From assembly GCA_027919835.1 (NCBI GenBank), contig JANVFP010000036.1:186001-250000 (forward strand): a stretch of 64,000 nucleotides of DNA, given 5' to 3'. This DNA is from Lentinula raphanica. Lineage: Eukaryota; Basidiomycota; Agaricomycetes; Agaricales; Omphalotaceae. The position numbers and the translations under genes were made by a program. Below the pieces are notes generated by a model. It was given only the letters and a program-made list of their open reading frames with translations. It was not told the DNA's origin and did no database searches. Of the stretch, positions 43,486 through 54,377 are shown in pieces (the first letter of the stretch is position 1; every line of letters begins with the position of its first letter).

Positions 43486-44767
43486 CTAATTCTCCTTTAT
43501 TCCTAGTGCCTTTTTGAAATTTCTGTTCATACTATCCCATTTCTCAAGATGAACTTTGGATTCCTCGTCCTTGTAACCATGTTGCGCTGCTTTCCGGGCA
43601 TCGGAGACCCGGAGCCTAACCGTATCCATATACTTCTCAACCAGTTTTAGACGGCGAGCGCGATATTCATTCCTGTTAGTGTCCTTTTTAATCGTCTCCA
43701 ACTGATCAACAATTGCGTTGTAGACATGTGCACCATACTGGCCGTCTGGGTCCGGTTGGGCGATTATCTTGGCCTCAAGCTGTAATTGATACAATCCGAA
43801 AGTTCAGATCTGAGTCACTATAATGTTAAGCACGCACCTTGTCAAACTTGGAAAGCAGGCTCTGGTAATCCGAGAGGGAAATTGGATCCAATACTGCAGG
43901 AACAAAAGATACTGCTTTCTCTGCGGCGTGGACCATCTCCGTGACCGTACTCATGTAAAGAACGTACAGTTTGACAAGACCGGGGCGTATAGAAAGAGAG
44001 TCGGGGGGCTCTTCCAACCGGGGATTGATTTCGTCGTACAGTTTCCACAGCGTATCACCGAGTTCTTTTGCCTGAGAAAAAGGCGTTAAACAGGATGCAA
44101 CACTCAGTGATTGAGATGAATGTTAACGTTTGAACGTTCCATACTTACCCCTTTCGCGTTTTCCAATTCCGCGGCTTGAACGGCCAACCTTATAGCAACT
44201 TCTTGCTGGGGGTTCTTGGGCTCCGGCTCGCTCGTCTCGCTGTGACCACGTTCACGCAAATCCTGAGCGTGCTCCAAGTCGACGGAGACAGAGATGGTAC
44301 TGGGCTAGAGGACAACGATGCGCATAATGCTGGAAATCAGAAGACGTACGAGCAGGTAAAGGAAGTTAACGAATAACACTCACGTCGATACCATCCTTTT
44401 TACTCAAAAAACCTGAATCAGCAAAAGAGAGACGATTACCATCCTGAGAAGATGTTCAGATGATAATCAAAGGACCAAGTGAAATAAGGGAACGTACTCG
44501 TCGAAGAACGACATCGGGGTGCTCAACTCCACCACGATGAACTTGAACTGTCCGAGGAAGTTCCAATTCCAGGCCTTCGTCGGACAGCAAGTGGGCCTGT
44601 CCGTCAGCAGACTGAAATTGTAGATCCCGAGCTCCATTCGAGGACGGATCGGAGCTCATTCGAGTGGGGTCCATCGAAGTAGGAGCGGCAAGAACGCCGG
44701 AAGTTGAGAGAGCGGCGCCGAGAAGCAGGATAGCTAACGCTCGAGATGCGGTTGTTGAGCGAGACAT
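43486..44767 (-). CDS. Secreted protein of unknown family, copy B
   Basis: Paralogue of the gene at 38494-39810, with the same five-exon layout. ATG 44765-44767: MSRSTTASRALAILLLGAAL starts the signal peptide. The first exon (44498-44767) ends HRGGVEHPDVVLRR before a GTACGT donor. Next come DGNRLSFADSGFLSKKDGID, an exon ending NPQQEVAIRLAVQAAELEN, a helical exon with YVLYMSTVTEMVHAAEKAV and LSDYQSLLSKFDK, and a last exon beginning LEAKIIAQPDPDGQYG with RRLKLVEKYMDTVRL and end KALGIKEN. Conserved gene structure with diverged sequence argues that both copies are under constraint. Likely secreted, all-helical, function unknown. The shared 13-bp element is 67-79 bp upstream. Confidence 0.72.
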
Positions 44768-47700
44768 AGTAACAATCTGAAGAAGAAACAGTCGTTAGAA
44801 ACGTTCTTGAATAAGAGATGTGTTCGTTGTAGGGGAGACCAGCTCTGGGGGGGAAACTGGTTCGTATGATTCGAGGCTTTTATGTGTTTGTGTAGCATGA
44901 GGAGCCAGTGGGACGGATCCAAGCAATCGCGATCGAAAAGATGTTTGGTGGGGAAATTCGCTTACTTTCGCGAACGATAACCTAGGGTCAAAGAGGATAA
45001 GTATCGAAAGTGATTGTTTAATCAGATCGTTGCTAGGCCCCGCCCAAATCCCTCGTTTGGATGGTTCACAATGCCATTAGCCAACTGTACAGAGTCCGTA
45101 CCTGTCCGTACTGCCATGTATGAAAACTGCTGGGCCGTGGCAGCAGGCTATGGAATTCATACTTTTGAGCTAGAATTTCTCGTCCTTAGCTCATATTCGA
45201 AGGGGTGGAGCGAGAGTCCCTCGAAAAAGCTCTGTTTGAGTGTATCAGGAAGATCTGCGCTCCTCTAGGGATGGTTATGCCGTGGGTCACTGAGCAAATA
45301 AAACTTCATCGATATCAGAGTATCATGATCAACAGTTTGTATCATTTTCACCATGCGCAAACCCGAAAACAGCTAGATCTGGGTTGTTCAGGTTGTGATC
45401 ATCATCCTTCATCATAACATTCGTTGGTTTTCCCTTCGCCCTCCCATCATCCTACATGCCCACCGGACGATATCAGACGTTATCCTGGCGTATGATCATC
45501 TCTTGGCGGACAAATAGCTCAGAGGTTCAGGTGGGGTGGCACCAGGTGGCACCTGGTTGCACACGAATAGCACCTCATAGCACATGCAAAGCACAAGATA
45601 GTAGCATATCATCGTACCCACCTTGATTCCGTACATTCTTCCCTTTTGCGACGTTCTGATTCGTGAATGGAGGTGAATGGGCCCGCATCTGTTACGGATC
45701 ACATCAGATTGTAGAGAGAGGCATATACTAGCTAAGAGTACCATGTACTCGGAGTCGGGTGGACTTATCTAGACTCATGATCTGTATTGAAAGTTGAAGA
45801 AATGTGCATCCTTTTGAGGTTTTTGGCTGGTCCATAGCCTTCCATAACTTAGCTCCGGACAGGTAGGCGGAACTACGTGACAGGAAGGGTGCAGCTAAAG
45901 ATATAGCACACCGACTAGACACTGTATAGTCGAGGCTGGAGGGTGTCATATTCGACGTTCGTATTCAAGTTGGAACGTTGAACGTTGAGAGACCGTGGAG
46001 GTCTAAGCCTCTAATTAAGGCCGGGTAAGCGCCAGGTAAGCGCTAGGTGTGCGCGTGAGAAACCGTGCCTTGCTCTCGCTGTGCCACACTGCCACCAGTG
46101 ACCATTCTATTCACGAGGAGAAAAGTTGTGAGCCTCTTATACTCATGCAATAGCGGACATGGTCAAAGGTACGATGTGCTATATGGAAGTACTTGCATTG
46201 GTCTCACTCTGGAATTCAAATGTAGCTCATGATGATCCCACAAGGCGGGATTGATGGTCATCGTGGTGGTACAGCCAGGCTATTGGTATGAAGATGAAGA
46301 GGAAGTAGGTCTCATAGGTGACGCTGGGTATACTGGAGCTATGGCAGGCTGTGCTCATTGTGATGTACGTCTTACTCCCTTGTGCTTCAAACACATAGTT
46401 CATTGGGCTTCGGGAACAAATTCAGTTTTATGGCGACCAAGAACCTTGCACAAAAGTATTGGACAGCAAGTTCTTGTCGCCCTCTCCCATCATTTTGGCC
46501 ATACTGGGGCACACAGACAACTCGTCCGGAATTGGATTGCTCGTACATGGCGTTGAAAGACACGGTCGCTCTATCACAACCTTAGCCCCTCCCTAGCATC
46601 TACATGATCTTGAAATGATATAGCATAACCTGCGTCCAATCCTTACGCTAAGTCGTCACTAGCCAGTTCCACAAGGTTCCACATGGAGAACTCCTTCAAC
46701 AGTGAATTCGAAGAACTTGCTGTATCTCTGTTTCTACATGACCCCCATGGCCTGCACGAAGCTCGAAATAATAACTCCAATTTCGGAAATGCTTCGGACT
46801 TTCTAGAGTATTCCAAACGTTGGCCAAATCGGCCAGACGTTTCTCAATTATGCGTATCGTAAGTTCGACAAGGCACAAGATCGACAACCTGTATATACCA
46901 TTGCCAATGAGCTTCGGTCTACATCAAACCTTTGTCGAGAATCGCATTGGTCGCAGTGGATTCAATTTTTCAAGTTTGAAACGCATACTTAGATGACACC
47001 CAACAGGATGGATGCTCAAGTAAACGCTTCCGGTATGTACTCGCTCATCATGTCTGCTTTCGTATTGGCGTTCGCTGATCCACATAACCATGGCTGTCTA
47101 GTAGTCCGTCATCAGGGGATGCAGGTGGGCTCAGATCTCGTCGTTCCAATCATAGTACTTAGTCGTTCAGTATACCGCCTTTCCCTTTCAAATTTCATCC
47201 ACTACAGTGCAGACTGATAACTTCTACTAGCATTGATCCTCAAAATTTTATGTGTTATGTATGGGCTATAAGCGAGGTATGGCTTATATGGTTGTAAGTT
47301 GTAACCACCTTAATTACTGCAAAAATGCAGAAATCAAGAGGAAGTAGTATGGGTGAATAGGGATATGGGTAAGAGGGAGTCGATTGAACATGTGTCTTCA
47401 TGCTTAACGAGCTCGATAGTCCGAAAGGGTCCAATTCCTCTATTTCTAAAGGCTTCATCAGCTTTTCCCCTGGCCATCATGGACAATTCAACCAACCTTC
47501 AGCTTCAGGGTTCGAAAGCGAATGGTAAGTTATCATCTTCCACCGGCAATCCTTTTTTGTGGACCGCCGTTCGCCCGACTTTTGGCCTTTGATACAGAGC
47601 TGTTCTTATGTAAGATTCTCAAAATGGAAAGCAGGGGCATGGAGGAAAACTAACCACCAGATTTTTTTCTGGGCTTTCCTATAGACTGATCAGAAATCAA

Positions 47701-47874
47701 CAAATAGGGAGCCTGGGATTCGTTCCTAACCTACTACTCTTCCTGTCTTCAGTAAAGGAGCGCTGAGGGCTGTTTGCAGTCGAAATCCAGCAATTAGTGA
47801 AAACGAAGTCGGCATGTCTTTCTTACTATTGGATTTCACTTTGGCAGGAGCTGCTTGAAACTGAGAGTCACTTT
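44768..47874. other. Gene-poor region including the second copy of the duplicated block
   Basis: 44768-46400 corresponds to the 39811-41400 block. From 46400 to 47874 no gene is supported; open frames are short and not backed by splice or family evidence. A short G/C repeat lies near 45533 (GGTGGCACCAGGTGGCACC). Confidence 0.5.
44834..44846 (-). promoter_or_regulatory. Shared upstream element (secreted gene B)
   Basis: GGAGACCAGCTCT 67-79 bp upstream of the ATG, identical to the copies before genes A and C. Confidence 0.6.
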
Positions 47875-48541
47875 CTAACAAAGCGCGCGCGGCTTTCGGG
47901 TGAGGAAGTCAGAAATCAGACAAGAGGAGACTCGTTGAAGAGAGAAACGCAACTGACCGTCTGGCAACTGGTGTCTCTGGGCTGGCGACAGTTGATCGTT
48001 GCACTTTTCAACTGCGCTTATCAGTTGTATGATCGCGAGATCCTTTCTAGTACCCCCGGAAGTCTGGAGATCTTCAAACAGGAAGGACGATTCGTGATCA
48101 TCAATTTTGCAATCCGACTGCAGGAATTGCTTCATTTGTTTGATTTCTACTTCCTGCAAGCGAACTAATGACCAGAAGAAGAGAGAGATATCAGCTAACC
48201 AGTGATTCGAATTTCTCATTTGAAACATCAGCGAACCTGCACCATCATTATAGGGTTTGTCTGCGGCTGAAGGCTTCACCGTTGGTCCTTGCAAAGTAAA
48301 ATAGGATGACAAGAGTCATTAGTCCAATGCATATCAAGACGGTCGGCAGATAGTCACCTCGAGGAAGTATTACAGAGGTATGACCTTGACCGAGGTCGCT
48401 GCCGTTACTACGAGGTACGACTCTTCCCTCGGATACAGGGACAACGGCCCCATCCGAGTCGGGGACAGAGACGGGGACGGAAAGCACAGAAGCAGTTTCG
48501 ACAGTTAGAAGAAAGGCGAGAACGTTGAGAAAGTGAACCAT
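47875..48541 (-). CDS. Secreted protein of unknown family, candidate copy C
   Basis: Two exons. MVHFLNVLAFLLTVETASVL is a signal peptide. Exon 1 ends HTSVILPRG; a 70-nt intron (48288-48357, GTGACT...GCAAG) joins it to PTVKPSAADKPYNDG, then ADISLFFWSLVRLQEVEIKQ, KQFLQSDCKIDD and DLAIIQLISAVEKCNDQLSP to a TAG stop. Unspliced reading gives a shorter 97-residue form with a transmembrane segment (LPTVLICIGLMTLVILFYF) that cannot be excluded. The helical part is broadly like copies A and B but not clearly alignable. The same 13-bp motif lies 64-76 bp upstream of the ATG, which ties the three genes together. Confidence 0.55.
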
Positions 48542-48604
48542 GACGATGGCACAAATGACAAGGCAAATTGGTAATTGGCGTTTGGTGAAAGTTCAAAGTA
48601 CGAA

Positions 48605-48617
48605 GGAGACCAGCTCT
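48605..48617 (-). promoter_or_regulatory. Shared upstream element (secreted gene C)
   Basis: GGAGACCAGCTCT 64-76 bp upstream of the ATG. Surrounding sequence is not otherwise like that of A and B, apart from a G-rich run on one side, so the match is not simple duplication. A TATATAAA-type box lies further upstream (about 48671). Confidence 0.6.
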
Positions 48618-49511
48618 TTTGAGGGAGGGGGATTGCAAGTTGTTGAGTACCATTTCGCCTGCTCACTCTGATATATAAACGTTGAAACTCATGAACAGTT
48701 GCAATGCTCTCACTGACTCTAGCGATGGATCAGATATAGCACCACACTGCACAACGACGCGGCATCAAATCGATAGTACAAGTGAGTGCGTTTCACCAGA
48801 CCGCTTTTCTTGAGGCGAAGTCGGTTGCACAAGGTTGTACACTGCCCGGTACACTGCACCTTGCAGATGGCAGATTACCGCTCGTATAATTCTCTTGTCA
48901 CTATAAATTAGTATTCAATATAATGATTACTTGTAAGGATGGAGGAGTAGCGACGCATGGTGGATTAGTCGGACTCCGTAATACTATTCGGAGTGAATGC
49001 TGTTACCTGCTGTTACTCGCTATCTAGCGCTGAGGCCTGAGGGCTTTTTGTCCTTGAAGGCATACGGCGGAGCGAGTCACGGTGTCCGTCGTCCGTCAAC
49101 TGACACCGACCTGGGCATGTTGAACTTGAAGGACCGACGAGTGAAGTTGAGTCGCCGGGATTGGGAAAGGGAGAGTCATGACGGTTGTGTCTAGAAGGGT
49201 TTTGCAGAGACACCAATATCGACTACCATTAGTCGGGAAATTCGCTCACTTACGGTGACCCTCTTGCTGTGCCAAATAGAAACTAAGTAGATTTCTTTGA
49301 ACTAAAATTTCTGTTTCAAACCACCAGCCAGAATGATTGGAGGATTCCTTCGCAGTGCTTTAATGAACATTTCAGGAAGAAGTTTGCCCTTCAAGAAGGA
49401 TGTCTGTGTATATCAATCCAATTTACAGGCTTTCCATGATGTTACATTGCGATTACTCTATCATACATTCAAATGAGCGTTTAACCAAGCAAATGAGGCC
49501 CCTACTACACT
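48618..49511. other. Intergenic region
   Basis: Promoter of gene C and 3' flank of the small hydrophilic-protein gene. No gene recognised. Confidence 0.45.
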
Positions 49512-49883
49512 TCAGTTAGACCATTTGGAAGGCACGTCTTTGCTGATAATCAAGCATTTCGTCAAAGCGCATGTCCGGCCAAAAATTCAGCTTGAAACTT
49601 ACCCAGTAACTTTCTCGAAACCTTCTCGAACTGTGTCAGTGATCTTCTCATTTGTGTTCCGACTCAAGTTGATGCCTTCTTTCTTTTCAAGTGCATCGAG
49701 ACCTGTACCAGACAATTGGCATAATTGAGAATAAGATACGGTGCATAGAAGTGTCCAGTGCTTACCTTTGTCGCCGTAATCTTCGCTCTGCTGTTGGCCA
49801 GTAACAGAACCCTGTTGCTGCTGATAAGCATTGACATTCAAGTCGTTGCCAGCGCCAGTGTTGAAATCGTCGACGGAAGACAT
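49512..49883 (-). CDS. Small hydrophilic protein (conserved basidiomycete type)
   Basis: Three exons, about 82 residues: MSSVDDFNTGAGNDLNVNAY then QQQQGSVTGQQQSEDYGDKG, spliced to LDALEKKEGINLSRNTNEKI and TDTVREGFEKVTG, spliced to KDVPSKWSN and a stop at 49512-49514. A Gly/Gln/Asn-rich N-terminus, a DYGDKGLDALEKK block and a TNEKITDxxREGFEKxTGKDVPxKxSN end make up a small-protein pattern I associate with fungal genomes and with stress or stationary phase; I do not know a defined function. There is no signal peptide or membrane segment. TTATATAT at about 49963 is a plausible TATA box. Confidence 0.75.
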
Positions 49884-50449
49884 GTTATGTAAAGATAGGT
49901 TTTTGAAAGTGGTTTTAGTGTAATGTAGAAGTTGATAATGTCTGAGAAAACGGAATCAATCCTCTTATATATCCTGAGGTGGTCCAATGACGAGGGTGTT
50001 GCGTAGGTCTCGAGGCTTCTACTACGTCACCTCATTTCGGAAAAGCAAATGCTGGTGGAGAACAGTGAAGGCTGATGACATCACGAATCACAGAGCCAGC
50101 GCCTAATATACATATATGGAACTTAGGCGCCTAGGAACTCGCCAGCTTTCTTCGGTCATACCAGGCCAAACCACAGAGAGATATACCAGGATATACCTCA
50201 AATAAGAGCAGTGCATTTCCCGGCGTGTCGTGTTGACCACTGTGCTCGTATCAACGTTAAAATGCAAAAGATGAAATTGAAATTTTGTATATTGATCGTA
50301 GCGACAGTGGGGATTCAGTATGAAAGGGTATATAGTCGATACGCCCCTCACTACCCAGGTCCTACGTCGTGTCAGTAATGTAAGGAGCTGAACGTTTTCC
50401 AGAAAGTAGCAATCGGGGCTTACCACAACTTTCGTCCTCAAGCACCACT
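49884..50449. other. Intergenic region
   Basis: Promoter of the small-protein gene and 3' flank of the DUF6534 gene. A short inverted pair (GCGCCTAA / TTAGGCGC) lies near 50100-50134. Confidence 0.45.
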
Positions 50450-52629
50450 CTACTGGAACATACCATCAGAGCTCTCGTCCTGGTCTATCTTTCGATCTGT
50501 CACAAATTCCTTCGCGGTATCGATCCTAATTGCTATATTCTGTGATCTTTGTGCTTTGGGGATTGTGGGCAGTGCGGTTTGTTCGCGAGAAGCCTGCGAA
50601 AGAGACACCATCATGTGCTCAGTGTCATTCGATCCGTTCCGGATCTGGTTCCTTGCATTCAAGGTGGCCAGAAGCGAATTGGAGTACACTGATAGATTGG
50701 ACAAGGAAAATGGTGGACGGTGAGAGTGGGTCAAGTGATGTGAGTAAACATGACAATTCGTCCAACGCCACATTAGATGAACAGAAGAGGGACTCACGTC
50801 TTCCAATGCAAAAGTAGAAGGGTGCATATAGCAAAGAGTTTGGTGAAGCGATGAGCTGATAAGATGGAAAACATATTGCCGATGTTAACGGCGAGTCAAC
50901 TGCGGTGGTGAGAATACGCACAGATACCAAAGATGCGACCGCGCAGATACTGGCGATATGTCCTCGGGTGAACGAGTGTTTTTGCAAGACTTATGCGATT
51001 TACATACCTAGTTGCCCTAAAGCAAAATATGTTAGACGCTCATCACAAAACCCAAAATTTTGTACTCACAATCCGGTGTTGACACTGAAAACAATCTAAG
51101 ATGCGGATTTAGAGAACTTGCGGCTCCGGCTTTGAGAGCGATACGTACCAATCTATTGATCAAAGTGTCCGAGCTAAGGATTCCAGTTTAGACAAAATAT
51201 GCAACGAGACGATGGACGACGGAGACTTACTGCTTAAAACCGGTTTTGGATTGCATGAGCAAGAAGCACAAGCTTCCGGCGATGATAACGTCTGGAGAAA
51301 GGCACCGTCTCGTCTCAGTACGCGCCAGATTTTACGATATTACATACCTGCTGCCGTAGATAATGCGTTGATGGACAATGTCAGGCCCTGGAGAAGACAT
51401 ATGTGAGCTGTCTGAGGGAGACAATAATACGAGAGTGCCTCACCGAAATGCCTAAGAGCTGTTGGAACGTCTGCAGTTGCAATCTACATGAAGTGACACA
51501 GTTCGGAGACGGTTGCGACCATAGAAATCGAGGACTTACGATATAATTACCCATGCTGCCAGTGTACGTACGCATTATTGTCTAATGTCAAGCGCTGGGA
51601 CAATCGATGAAGACTCACCAGTACCACATGCTATAGATTTTTCTATCATTATCGCAGACTCAATTGAAAGACAAAGTATCACTCACCGGTCTGGGCCAGA
51701 ACTATCAACATGATAACAACAGCCAGGACGTGATTCTTTTTACTCACTGAGGAAAGTAAATCAGCGTTTGTCGGCAAGATAGAGGATTTGGAATATCTTA
51801 CGTCGCCATACTCGTACTGTGTAGAAACTAGCAATCAAATCAGATGACTTGCACACAATCTACGAAACGGTGCGTGTCTCTCACGTCTGCACAAGACCGC
51901 CAGTAAAACCCTTCAAATGCGCAACGATGATCAATAGAAGCAATTGGAATGATCCACACGGACTTACGGTTGGGATAGCTTCGGCCTGTAAATGAAGCGA
52001 ACTTAGGACTCGGAAACTCGTACTCTGCGCATAGTAGATGTGTTTCGGCTTACCAAGACGGTCCTGTTAAGTCGAATTGTAAGCTTCAGGTTCTATATTC
52101 AGAAAAAGCAGTCGGGACGTACCAAACCATATTGTCCAACTGTCCGTTGTCACTATAACCGGCAGTCAGCAAGGTTATTTACAGGCCGGTGCCAAGAAAA
52201 AACGACAGACTAGTAATTCGAAACCAGATAGAAGTAGACTGTGAAACCAAGCTCGTTAATGGAGACAGGGAACGAGACGCGAATAAGATCTTACTCGTAT
52301 GGATAACAAAGCATAGATGTAATGTATCAAAGAAGACCGTGAGCGCGACCTCGAAACGGGAAAAATCAGCTACTTGAATGTAACAAACTCATTGAGGTAG
52401 GCTTACCAGAGTTTTCAAGTACCAAACGTCGTTGCGATAATCTGTAACAAGACACTTTTAGGGTCCTCCACTGTGGTCAAAGGACGCTATACGTACGATT
52501 GTAGTAGAAATATGTCTGGACAAGCGACATACCATAGAGCACAGCGCTCACTAGGATGCCTATGAGCATGGCACCCATGGTGTTGTCGAGAGGCTGCTGC
52601 TCCCCAGGAGACTGTAGTGTAGCAGGCAT
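50450..52629 (-). CDS. Multi-pass membrane protein, DUF6534 type
   Basis: More than ten small exons. ATG 52627-52629. In order: QPLDNTMGAMLIGILVSAVL, YGMSLVQTYFYY, YRNDVWYLKTL, VALTVFFDTLHLCFVIHT, YFYLVSNYYDNGQLDNMVW, TVL, AEAIPT, GFTGGLVQTFYTVRVWRLSK, NHVLAVVIMLIVLAQT, LQTFQQLLGIS, LTLSINALSTAADVIIAGSL and CFLLMQSKTGFK, SDTLINRL, FSVNTGL, ICAVASLVS, APFYFCIG, YSNSLLATLNARNQIR, then a hydrophilic tail. G-x-L-x-x-x-x-YG-x-x-x-x-Q-x-Y, DTLH, LVQ-x-F-x-x-R-x-W and YSNSLLATLNAR are recurrent in a large agaricomycete family of about seven predicted membrane helices with unknown role, usually compared with receptors. Three consecutive exons are only 10, 18 and 26 nt long. Confidence 0.82.
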
Positions 52630-52952
52630 GATCCAGACAGAATAGTCGCTCCAAAGGATATCCTGAAAATTGAAGGTATATATCGTTTAATCCCATACCC
52701 TGACATACCATAAATACGACCCGTACTCGTATAGAAACCGAAAATGAATTCTGTGGTTTAACAGGTTTACAGATGTCGCTCAGTCATCTTGAATAGAAGA
52801 ATGCTTCGCGGATTATCGACAGTTTGGGATCTCTTCGAATCGAATTAGAACCCTTCCATGCGTCAGAAGAATGTTCATGATGTTTGTTTCCCATACCGTT
52901 ACAGACCGTTACCTACCGTTACGGCACACGGGGCCTGCAGAATCGGAGTGGC
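52630..52952. other. Promoter region of the DUF6534 gene
   Basis: Spacer between divergent features. No gene seen. Confidence 0.4.
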
Positions 52953-53572
52953 ATGGAAAAAATCCCGTTATGCATGCTTGGGAGCGCAACATTCATGGCT
53001 CCAGGATTGTTTCAATTTGAAGCTGTCAAGGTCAATCATGGATTTAGGAGGCCCCTGGGCCCTTGGGTGGAAAATTGGGTCTATCCTGGTTTCTATCTCG
53101 GAGTTTATCCTAGGAGTTTATCAGACTATCCTGAAGGAATTAGTGGCATAAGAATCATGCATAGGGCCCTGCAACAGTTCATGCACGATGCAGGAATGAT
53201 CGATTGGATACCAAGTGCTAGTGAGCACCAGATTTCTCTGATATAGTTGCCGGTAGCCGCGTAGGCCAAAGGGTTTGCCGGTTACTGTGGGTCAACAATC
53301 TGAATATCATCGATCATGATGCTCTGCAGGCCCTCCGTGAATGCGATCCGGAAACGGTCACTCCACCCTTTGCTGGTTTCGATAACGAGCCAGTAAAATC
53401 AAGCATCAGCTGCGAAGGGGAGTTACTGAGGGAGTCGATGAAGTCTAAAGGACGAGAACAGCACGTGCCGAATATGAATGTGAATTCAATACTAATAGTG
53501 AAGGACGAGAAAGGAAACCCGAAAGAGACTTACTCTTTAGGTCTTTGGCATTTTCTGGTCCCTGTTGGTTGA
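52953..53572 (+). pseudogene. Broken gene of unknown family
   Basis: Two long open stretches in different frames abut near 53225. The first (from MEKIPLCMLGSATFMAPG) reads through VNHGFRRPLGPWVENWVYPG to LQQFMHDAGMIDWIP. The second reads DIVAGSRVGQRVCRLLWVNN, then DHDALQALRECDPETVTPPF, REQHVPNMNVNSILIVKDEK and a clean stop after SLGLWHFLVPVG. There is no room for an intron between them, so a small indel is the simplest explanation. Amino-acid make-up looks like real protein. I do not recognise the family. Confidence 0.45.
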
Positions 53573-54377
53573 TACAAGATTCAGCAGATCATTCCAGCCC
53601 AGCGACTGCGACTCAGAAGTTTACATATACATCGCATTATGGCAATATTTTATGCAGCAAGAATAACCAAAATAGCCCATAATTACGAGGAAATAAGTGC
53701 TTCAAATGTGGCTGATCCAATCAAAACCTTCCTGATTATCACACATCATCGACTCGCCGGTACTGGGACCTTTACTCTTCTTCTGGTATTCTCAGCGGCG
53801 CAATACAGTACAGATTTTAGCAGACCGGTCACCGAAATGAAGAAGCGATACAGATGGCACCATCATTCAGTCAATACAGTCGTGAAGAAAGCGCGGACCC
53901 TCTAAGACCCTACAGATCTTTTTTCGATGGCCCCGTATTGCGCTTTGCATGACTAGGAATGATTACTCTGGGTCAAGTTCTTGAGTATGGTCTCAGTGGT
54001 ACTAACGAATCATAAAGCAGAGCTCAGACGTAGGAGTCCTTGATTCTTAGGCCTCAATGTTGAAAGGTACGGTCTGGTAGACGCTCGGATTCCCTCAATC
54101 GCCCATCCGTCAGAATCCTGATTCACGAACATTCATCAGCTTTACAACAACTCGCCATCTTCCTATCACAAGGGATAACCCTGCTTCTGAATTTGAGCCG
54201 GAATTTTTGACTAGTCCCGATTTTTTTGAAGGTGAGATAACAGGATGAACGTAATTTATTTTTTGCGAGCTGTCAAATGGTGCCATGTCTATTTGGTATA
54301 CATAGGGATGTGGGTCAATCACTGAGAGAATCGCTCAACTTCAACTCTCTTCCAAATCGAACTCTCTTCTGACCATC
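53573..54377. other. Intergenic region before the P450
   Basis: No supported gene; the last 100 bp are the P450 leader. Confidence 0.45.

Noticed and set aside
48248..48541. 97-residue single-exon membrane protein
   Set aside because: Not fully excluded, but splicing out 48288-48357 gives a longer secreted protein of the same general type as its neighbours, so that model was preferred.
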